11,868 nucleotides of DNA, taken from positions 1 through 11,868 of the forward strand of contig CALZDK010000044.1 in assembly GCA_945637645.1 (NCBI GenBank), written 5' to 3'. How positions within the stretch are numbered: the first letter of the stretch is position 1; every line of letters begins with the position of its first letter. The notes below the pieces were generated by a model. The model was not told where the DNA came from, made no database searches, and saw only the letters and a list, made by a program, of their open reading frames with translations. The DNA is from an uncultured Prevotella sp. (GTDB taxonomy: Bacteria > Bacteroidota > Bacteroidia > Bacteroidales > Bacteroidaceae). Below are positions 6,377 to 11,868 of this stretch, piece by piece. Both the position numbers and the translations under genes were made by a program.

Positions 6377-6995
6377 TGTCCTCTTTTCTAATAAGTTTAT
6401 AATCACCTGTCTCCTCTAATCTGACGAGTTCCTCGTAGATGATGATGCAGCTCCATGCGTCTGTTGCAGCATACACCTTCTGTTTCTCCGAAAGGATGTC
6501 AGCCTCCCAGTTGGTGAGCCTCTGGCTCTTGCTTATCTTCTCACCAAAGAGGTTGGCATAGATCTTCTGCAGACTGAGGTCCTCAATGCCTATCTCACTG
6601 ACATGCTTCTGCACATCGTAGAAGTTTCCCGGATTGAAAAGCTTCAACTTTCGCAAGGCGGCGATATCGTCGTGGAGCGACAGACCCACCTTCAGCACCG
6701 TCTCGTTCTCCAAGAGACGCATTATAGGGGCACACATGCCGATGTGGTTGAGACGGAACAGGAAGCAGACCTCGTGCGACGACACCTGCAACAGCGACAC
6801 CTTGTAGTTGGTGCCCCGTCTGAAGGAAGGGCGCGTCTCGGTGTCTATTCCGATTATGGGCTGCGCCAGGAGATAGTCAACGGCCTTTTCCGCCTCCGTC
6901 TCCGACACGACGACAACAATCTTACCACCAAAGACAGCGCATGGCAAATTGGCAATTCTCGCCTTGTCAAACTTGTCGTATAATAGTTTTTCCAT
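6345..6995 (-). CDS. 3'-5' exonuclease (DnaQ-fold, RNase D-like DEDDy)
   Basis: 216-residue single-domain protein of the DEDD exonuclease superfamily, the 3'-5' exonuclease form seen in RNase D and WRN, using two metal ions to remove nucleotides from 3' ends. Exo I motif GIDTETRP (D51, E53), Exo II region LKVGLSLHDD (101-110, D110 the probable ligand), Exo III YAATDAWS with Y175 and D179, which places it in the DEDDy subclass. No HRDC domain follows, so it is not a full RNase D. The ATG at 6995 (MEKLLYDKFDKARI) is preferred over 7019 because the longer version would start inside the predicted promoter. First gene of a three-gene leftward operon; its last 32 nt overlap rlmI. The RNA-linked neighbours suggest an RNA substrate, but DNA cannot be excluded. 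Confidence 0.88.
   Translation of the reverse strand: MEKLLYDKFDKARIANLPCAVFGGKIVVVVSETEAEKAVDYLLAQPIIGIDTETRPSFRRGTNYKVSLLQVSSHEVCFLFRLNHIGMCAPIMRLLENETVLKVGLSLHDDIAALRKLKLFNPGNFYDVQKHVSEIGIEDLSLQKIYANLFGEKISKSQRLTNWEADILSEKQKVYAATDAWSCIIIYEELVRLEETGDYKLIRKEDNVQENISQEG
6377..6386 (-). promoter_or_regulatory. Ribosome binding site that decides the rlmI start
   Basis: The minus strand reads AAAAGAGGACA directly before the ATG at 6376. This is an unusually good Shine-Dalgarno match for this phylum and lies inside the end of the exonuclease gene, as expected for an internal operon gene. The alternative ATG at 6406 has nothing comparable. Confidence 0.6.
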
Positions 6996-7016
6996 TACTT
7001 TTTTAATTTCAAAGTG

Positions 7017-7024
7017 CAAAAATA
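7017..7024 (-). promoter_or_regulatory. Possible -7 box of the exonuclease-rlmI-tilS operon
   Basis: TATTTTTG on the minus strand fits TAnnTTTG and would start transcription some 15 nt before the ATG at 6995. No good TTTG is found at the expected -33 spacing, so this is a weak call. No other promoter candidate is apparent in the 108-nt divergent spacer. Confidence 0.4.
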
Positions 7025-7067
7025 CAAAAAAAATGGGAGTTTATGGTAATTTCTGACTTTTTTCCGT

Positions 7068-7075
7068 TACTTTTG
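7068..7075 (+). promoter_or_regulatory. Possible -7 box of the ftsK operon
   Basis: TACTTTTG matches TAnnTTTG and lies 28 nt before the ftsK ATG. The -33 region (about 7041-7050, TTATGG) matches TTTG only poorly. It faces away from the candidate box at 7017-7024, so both operons would share this 108-nt spacer. Confidence 0.5.
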
Positions 7076-7103
7076 CACAAGATTTTAGACAACAAGACAA
7101 AAA

Positions 7104-9536
7104 ATGGCAAAAAAGAAGAAGGTAAATCACAATAATTCGCTTAAAGACATCTTAGGTTTCGACATATTCCAGAACGAGAAGTTGAACTTCTTTCTGGGGC
7201 TTGCCCTTTTCGGCGTGGCTCTCTATCTCGTAATCTCTTTCGTGTCGTTTCTGACTACGGGAAACATCGACCAGAGCATGATAGAGTCGGCACGCGAGGG
7301 GGAGGTGATGAACCAAAAAGGTGAGTTCAAAAACTACTGCGGCTCGTTGGGAGCCTACGTCTCGTATTTCTTCATGAAGGAGTGTTTCGGACTGGCGGCT
7401 TTCGTCATTCCCGCTTTCTGCCTCATGGTTTCCCTGAAAATGATGAGGGCTTACGAGATAAGCCTGCTGAAATGGTTTCTCTGCTCGTCGCTCATCATGG
7501 TGTGGTCGAGCATCACGTTGGCAAAATTCCTCTCTCCTCTGTTCATCGACAGTTTCTACAATCCGGGAGGCGACCACGGACTCTATGTGTGCCAATGGAT
7601 AGAAAACCTCGTCGGGGCACCGGGACTCACAGCCATACTTGCACTCGCGGCTCTTGGTTTCCTAACATACATCAGTGCAGAGACAATATACATAATACGC
7701 AAACTGCTCAACCCCGTGAAGTTCTTTACCGACAGGGTTACGTTTGAGGTGATGAACAACCACGACCATGGCGAACAGGCAAAAAACGTAAAAGCAGTGG
7801 AAGACCCTACCGTGTTTGACAATCCTGAGACACAGACCGTGGAGTTTGCCGTGAACAGCGACGTACATATTATAAATAAGGTGGAAACCGACAACGAGGC
7901 GACTCCCGAGGAAGACAACGACGTGGAGAAACCCATTGACATGGAGATAAGCGCCGCAAAGGACGAAGAAAAAGCCGGAGGCAAGGACCTTGTGAATGTG
8001 GGCGGAAAACAGCTCGACCCCTACGACCCAAAGCTCGACCTCGAAAACTACCACTACCCCACCCTCGACCTGCTGAAGAAGTACGACAACGACGGCAAGC
8101 CATACATCGACATGACGGAGCAGAACGCCAACAAAAACCGTATCATCGAGGTGCTGCGCAACTTCGGAGTGGAGATAAGCAGCATTAAGGCTACCGTGGG
8201 ACCAACCATCACCCTCTACGAGATCACTCCCGCACAGGGAGTGCGCATTGCAAAAATACGCAACCTTGAGGACGACATCGCCCTCTCGCTCTCCGCTCTC
8301 GGAATACGTATCATCGCTCCTATTCCTGGAAAGGGAACAATAGGTATTGAGGTGCCTAACGCCAAGCCAAACATAGTTTCCATGGAGTCCATTCTTAACT
8401 CCAAGAAATTCCAGGAGTCGCAGATGGAACTGCCTTGCGCCGTGGGAAAGACCATCACCAACGAGGTGTTCATGTTCGACCTTGCCAAGATTCCACACCT
8501 TCTCGTGGCAGGTGCTACAGGTCAGGGAAAGTCTGTAGGACTCAACGCCATCATAACATCGCTGCTCTACAAGAAACATCCTGCAGAGCTGAAGATAGTG
8601 CTCATCGACCCGAAGAAGGTGGAGTTCAGCATCTATGGACCAATATCCAACCACTTCCTCGCCAAGGTGCCCGACGACGACGCAGAGCCAATAATCACCG
8701 ACGTGACAAAAGTGGTGCGTACACTCAACAGCCTCTGCAAGGAGATGGACACACGCTACGACCTGCTGAAACTGGCAGGAGCGCGCAACGTGAAGGAATA
8801 TAACAAGAAATTTATCTCACGACAGCTAAATCCCGAAAACGGACACCGCTTCATGCCTTACATCGTGGTTGTTATCGACGAGTTCGGCGACCTTATAATG
8901 ACTGCCGGAAAGGAAATAGAACTGCCGATAGCACGCATAGCACAGCTTGCGCGCGCCGTGGGAATACACATGATTATCGCCACTCAGCGTCCTACTACTA
9001 CCATCATCACCGGTAATATCAAGGCTAACTTCCCCGGACGTATTGCCTTCAAGGTGAGCGCGATGATAGACTCAAAGACCATTCTCGACCGCCCAGGCGC
9101 TAACCAACTCATAGGACGAGGCGACATGCTCTTCCTCAACGGCAACGAGCCAGTGCGCGTGCAGTGCGCTTTCGTCGATACGCCTGAGGTGGAGCGCATC
9201 AACCAGTTCATTGCACAGCAGCAAGGCTATGTCACACCGTTCGAGCTGCCTGAGCCAGACCTTGGCGACGGGGAAATAGGTTCGTCGAACGATGTGGACA
9301 TGCAGCATCTCGACCCTCTTTTCGAGGATACCGCACGACTCATCGTCGCCAGCCAGTCAGGCTCCACGAGCCTCATACAGCGCAAGTTCTCCATTGGCTA
9401 CAACCGTGCAGGACGCATCATGGACCAAATGGAAAAGGCAGGCATCGTAGGATCGGCAAGCGGAAGCAAGCCTCGCGAGGTGCTCATTCAGGACGAGGTG
9501 AGCCTCAACAACCTTCTTAGCAATTTCAGACAATAG
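7104..9536 (+). CDS. ftsK: DNA translocase FtsK/SpoIIIE
   Basis: 810-residue septal DNA pump that clears and aligns chromosome termini during division. The N-terminal membrane domain has about four helices (roughly 28-50, 88-112, 120-142, 172-198). An acidic, low-complexity linker follows (about 215-300), shorter than in E. coli FtsK. The motor: alpha/beta regions from about 340 with GPTITLYEITPAQGV (366-380), Walker A GATGQGKS (470-477), IDPKKVEF (501-508), Walker B VVVIDEFGDL (588-597, D592/E593), then IATQRP (625-630) and GANQLIGRGDMLF (665-677). The C-terminal gamma winged helix (about 735-800, with SLIQRKFSIGYNRAGRIMDQME) normally reads polarity sequences such as KOPS. The length fits the short FtsK form usual in Bacteroidota. 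First gene of the rightward operon; the next gene starts 7 nt after its stop. The ATG at 7104 (MAKKKKV) follows a candidate promoter and is well supported. Confidence 0.97.
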   Translation: MAKKKKVNHNNSLKDILGFDIFQNEKLNFFLGLALFGVALYLVISFVSFLTTGNIDQSMIESAREGEVMNQKGEFKNYCGSLGAYVSYFFMKECFGLAAFVIPAFCLMVSLKMMRAYEISLLKWFLCSSLIMVWSSITLAKFLSPLFIDSFYNPGGDHGLYVCQWIENLVGAPGLTAILALAALGFLTYISAETIYIIRKLLNPVKFFTDRVTFEVMNNHDHGEQAKNVKAVEDPTVFDNPETQTVEFAVNSDVHIINKVETDNEATPEEDNDVEKPIDMEISAAKDEEKAGGKDLVNVGGKQLDPYDPKLDLENYHYPTLDLLKKYDNDGKPYIDMTEQNANKNRIIEVLRNFGVEISSIKATVGPTITLYEITPAQGVRIAKIRNLEDDIALSLSALGIRIIAPIPGKGTIGIEVPNAKPNIVSMESILNSKKFQESQMELPCAVGKTITNEVFMFDLAKIPHLLVAGATGQGKSVGLNAIITSLLYKKHPAELKIVLIDPKKVEFSIYGPISNHFLAKVPDDDAEPIITDVTKVVRTLNSLCKEMDTRYDLLKLAGARNVKEYNKKFISRQLNPENGHRFMPYIVVVIDEFGDLIMTAGKEIELPIARIAQLARAVGIHMIIATQRPTTTIITGNIKANFPGRIAFKVSAMIDSKTILDRPGANQLIGRGDMLFLNGNEPVRVQCAFVDTPEVERINQFIAQQQGYVTPFELPEPDLGDGEIGSSNDVDMQHLDPLFEDTARLIVASQSGSTSLIQRKFSIGYNRAGRIMDQMEKAGIVGSASGSKPREVLIQDEVSLNNLLSNFRQ

Positions 9537-9543
9537 AACAGTT

Positions 9544-10134
9544 ATGAAAAGATTACTTAATTTGCTGGCACTGCTGCTCCTGCTTTGCCTCCACACCAAC
9601 GCGCAGACAGCACGCCAGGTGCTCGACAAGACTGCGGCAGCACTGAGCAACGAAGGCGGCATCACAGCTTCCTTCACCATAAAGGGTGGACCTTCAGGGA
9701 CAATAAGCGTTAAGGGACGAAAGTTTCAAGCCACAACGCCTCAGGGCATCGTATGGTTCGACGGAAAGACACAGTGGACATACGTGAAGCAGAACGGAGA
9801 GGTGAACATCAGCAATCCTACGGCTGCAGAGCTGCAGGCAATAAACCCCTACAACTTCATCAACCTGTACAAAAAAGGCTATAAGGCAGAACTGAAAGAC
9901 GTGGGCAAACTCTACCAAATCCACCTCGTGGCAACAAGTGCGAAACAAAGCATTGGAGAGATGTTTATACGAGTTGATAAAAACACCTTCGCCCCAACGA
10001 TATTGTCAATGCGCGAGGGAAAGAACTGGACCACCATAACGGTGGGCAGCTTCAAGAAGGCAAAACTCGCCGACTCCTATTTCACATTCCCGTCAAAAGA
10101 TTATCCACAAGCAGAAATAATTGACCTAAGATGA
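9544..10134 (+). CDS. LolA-like periplasmic outer-membrane lipoprotein chaperone
   Basis: 196-residue exported protein with a signal peptide (1-20, ending HTNA before QTA) and no lipobox. The body follows the LolA pattern: an amphipathic N-terminal helix (ARQVLDKTAAAL, 23-34), beta strands with FTIKGGPSGTISVKGRKF (about 44-61), then TPQGIVWFDGKTQWTY (about 64-79), matching the conserved region of LolA where a bent barrel is closed by helices to hold lipoprotein acyl chains. The role would be carrying lipoproteins from LolCDE to the outer membrane. Bacteroidota usually lack a clear LolB, so the acceptor step is unknown. It is 7 nt downstream of ftsK and its stop overlaps the next start (ATGA, 10131-10134). 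Family confident by pattern; activity inferred. Confidence 0.85.
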   Translation: MKRLLNLLALLLLLCLHTNAQTARQVLDKTAAALSNEGGITASFTIKGGPSGTISVKGRKFQATTPQGIVWFDGKTQWTYVKQNGEVNISNPTAAELQAINPYNFINLYKKGYKAELKDVGKLYQIHLVATSAKQSIGEMFIRVDKNTFAPTILSMREGKNWTTITVGSFKKAKLADSYFTFPSKDYPQAEIIDLR

Positions 10135-11612
10135 ACAAATTGCAACTCCTGCTCATGTTGAGACGCAACATGAAACTCAGCAACCGCCGCCACCCGATGT
10201 TTGAGCAAAACAAGGTGGCAATACTTTTCGCTGCCATCGGCATCGGGTTCATGTCAATCTACTTCATTGCCTTAGGCACCATGCTCGGCTGGGGAGCAAG
10301 AGGAGGCGACGAGGGATTAATATTCGCCGTCTGGCCCATGTTCCTCATCATGGACTTCTTCATGCGATTCGGCGGACAGCAGCTTCCCTCGCTCATGATA
10401 AAGCCTTATCTACTGATGCCGGTGAGAAAGCACGACATCACAGACTGCTTCATCATACTTGCCATGTGCAGTTCGTTCAACCTCCTTTGGCTGCTGGTGC
10501 TCGTGCCCTATTTCTTCATCGTCTTCTGTGGCGGTCTCACCTTCGGCACCACCATAGCCATGCTGCTGGTCTGCGAGTGGCTCGTCATCATCAATGCCCT
10601 TTGGAGCATGCTTGTCCGCACACTCTACAACCAGTCTATCTGGTGGGTTCTTCTGCCCATTGCGGTCTATGCCATACCGTTCTCGCCAATGCTCTTCCTT
10701 GGAGCAGAAAAGGGTTTCGAGGCAATTATCGAATTCTGCTACGACAATGGATTCACTCTCCCCGCCATACTGATTTATGCCGTTGTCACCGTTGCGCTGT
10801 TCGTCATTAACAGCCGCCTACAGGCACGACTTGCCACCAAGGAAGTGGCTGCTGAGGAAAAGGAAGTGTTAACAAACACGTCGCAGATGTCATTCCTCAA
10901 CCGCTATGGGCTCACTGGCGAATACCTTAAGTTGGAAATAAAGAGTGCAATACGCAACAAGGCTTTGCGACAACGCTACATCCAGGGACTCTTCCTCATT
11001 ACCCTGCTCTCGCTCATGCTTGCCTATACCGACATCTACAGCAGCAAGTTTGCAGTCAACATGTGGTGCCTCTACTGTTTCGTTTTCTTCGGAGCGGTGA
11101 ACCTCGTGAAAATTATGGGACCAGAAGGCAACTACATCGACCTGCTGATGACACACAAGGAGAACATCTATGAGATACTGAAGGCAAAATACTATTTCTT
11201 CTGTGCTGTGCTCATATTGCCCACCTTGCTACTGTTGCCGCCGGTATTCTCAGGACGCTTCTCCGTTCTGATGGTTCTCGCCTACCTCTTCATCACCATG
11301 GGCGCAGAGCATTGCCTGCTCTTCCAACTTGCAGTGTATAACAAAGGATCACTTCCTCTCAACGAAAAAATAACCTCTAAAGGCAATTTCGAAAACAAGC
11401 TGCAAATAATAATCGAGTTGATAGTCTTCTTTATACCCGTATTGCTTGCTGTCACACTGACCACAATTTTCGGCGACACCGTCGGCTACCTCATAGTCAT
11501 TGCCATTGGCTTGGGTTTCACGGTCACACACCCCCTTTGGCTGCGCAACATCTACAACAGATTCATGGAGCGCCGCTACACCAACATTGAGGGATTCCAC
11601 GCAACAAGATAA
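10131..11612 (+). CDS. Multi-pass membrane protein, DUF5687-like (ABC-permease-like)
   Basis: 493 residues with about 12 hydrophobic segments (roughly 29-51, 62-80, 104-133, 139-163, 170-190, 209-228, 284-300, 308-328, 354-373, 377-403, 425-448, 450-470) and a cytoplasm-like charged loop at about 229-283. The N-terminus (LLLMLRRNMKLSNRRHPMFEQNKVA) and overall shape resemble the DUF5687 family of Bacteroidota, thought to be membrane halves of ABC-type exporters that are often encoded beside an ABC ATPase. No ATPase gene adjoins it in this window. Its ATG overlaps the stop of the LolA-like gene by 4 nt (ATGA), implying coupled translation. The substrate is unknown. The assignment to DUF5687 is from recall of the family's look, not a search; that it is an integral membrane protein is certain. 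Confidence 0.75.
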   Translation: MNKLQLLLMLRRNMKLSNRRHPMFEQNKVAILFAAIGIGFMSIYFIALGTMLGWGARGGDEGLIFAVWPMFLIMDFFMRFGGQQLPSLMIKPYLLMPVRKHDITDCFIILAMCSSFNLLWLLVLVPYFFIVFCGGLTFGTTIAMLLVCEWLVIINALWSMLVRTLYNQSIWWVLLPIAVYAIPFSPMLFLGAEKGFEAIIEFCYDNGFTLPAILIYAVVTVALFVINSRLQARLATKEVAAEEKEVLTNTSQMSFLNRYGLTGEYLKLEIKSAIRNKALRQRYIQGLFLITLLSLMLAYTDIYSSKFAVNMWCLYCFVFFGAVNLVKIMGPEGNYIDLLMTHKENIYEILKAKYYFFCAVLILPTLLLLPPVFSGRFSVLMVLAYLFITMGAEHCLLFQLAVYNKGSLPLNEKITSKGNFENKLQIIIELIVFFIPVLLAVTLTTIFGDTVGYLIVIAIGLGFTVTHPLWLRNIYNRFMERRYTNIEGFHATR

Positions 11613-11633
11613 CAACAAAGAAAACAATACAAG

Positions 11634-11868
11634 ATGCATTTCACAGGCATATTCATAGCAATAGGCACATTCCTTATAATCGGAGTGTTCCATCCAATAG
11701 TCATTAAGTGCGAATACTATTTCGGCACAAGCCAGTGGTGGGTGTTCCTCGCAGTGGGAGTGGCTGCCATTGTTGCGGCATTGTTTATCGAAGACGTTAT
11801 GACTTCCTCACTACTCGGCGTGTTCGGAGCTTCATGCCTATGGTCTATAGGCGAACTGTTCGAGCAGA
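11634..11868 (+). CDS. DUF4491 family small membrane protein (3' end outside window)
   Basis: 78 codons are visible before the right edge. It starts at the ATG at 11634 (MHFTGIFIAIGTFLIIGVFH), 21 nt after the stop of the DUF5687-like gene. It matches the conserved look of DUF4491, a Bacteroidales family of about 95-100 residues: FHPIVIKCEYYFGT (19-32), WWVFLAVGVAAIVAALFIED (35-54), then LLGVFGASCLWSIGELFEQ (60-78). Three hydrophobic segments (about 4-24, 35-52, 57-72) indicate an inner-membrane protein. The function of the family is unknown. Probably the last visible gene of the ftsK operon, with some 20 residues missing. Confidence 0.82.
   Translation, partial: MHFTGIFIAIGTFLIIGVFHPIVIKCEYYFGTSQWWVFLAVGVAAIVAALFIEDVMTSSLLGVFGASCLWSIGELFEQ

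Noticed and set aside
7662..8654. 330-codon open frame on the minus strand opposite ftsK
   Set aside because: It is antisense to the FtsK linker and motor. The runs of Val/His/Leu are mirror images of the ftsK codons and no family is recognisable.

Overview
The window is chromosomal DNA from a member of the Bacteroidota, most likely Prevotella or a close relative in Bacteroidales. The signs are promoters of the Bacteroidetes TTTG/TAnnTTTG type, mostly weak Shine-Dalgarno sequences, and families typical of the phylum: a TlpA-like thioredoxin with a DUF4369-type N-terminus, a head-GIN (DUF2807) fragment, a DUF5687-like membrane protein and a DUF4491 protein. Species assignment is inference. There are eight recognisable protein genes (one cut by the right edge) and one broken gene.

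Layout. 1-109: no gene; half of a palindromic intergenic repeat lies at the left edge, followed by an imperfect dyad. 110-2041 (-): an ABC-F translation factor. 2042-2394: a divergent intergenic region with a near-consensus promoter for each side and a structured leader of about 140 nt toward the right. 2401-2625 (+): the 5' stump of a secreted head-GIN-domain gene. 2633-3727 (+): a periplasmic TlpA-like thiol-disulfide oxidoreductase, probably transcribed from the stump's promoter. 3728-3871: a convergent intergenic region of tandem 8-mers and inverted repeats that forms a terminator. 3872-6995 (-): a tight three-gene RNA/nucleic-acid operon, read as 3'-5' exonuclease, then RlmI-type 23S rRNA methyltransferase, then tilS (tRNA-Ile lysidine synthetase). 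6996-7103: divergent promoter region. 7104 to the right edge (+): an envelope/division operon of ftsK, a LolA-like chaperone, a DUF5687-like multi-pass membrane protein and DUF4491 (cut).

How the genes relate. The left half is about translation: ABC-F acts on ribosomes, RlmI modifies 23S rRNA, TilS modifies the tRNA-Ile anticodon, and the exonuclease probably trims or degrades nucleic acid. The right half is about the envelope and chromosome segregation: FtsK pumps DNA at the septum, LolA carries lipoproteins through the periplasm, and two membrane proteins of unknown role are translationally linked to them.

Most of the window is ordinary core genome. I found no convincing new multi-gene system. 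The points most worth a second look are the truncated GIN gene whose promoter, leader and start survive upstream of the thioredoxin gene, the ATPase-less DUF5687 membrane protein coupled to LolA by an ATGA overlap, and the repeat-built terminator at 3735-3840.
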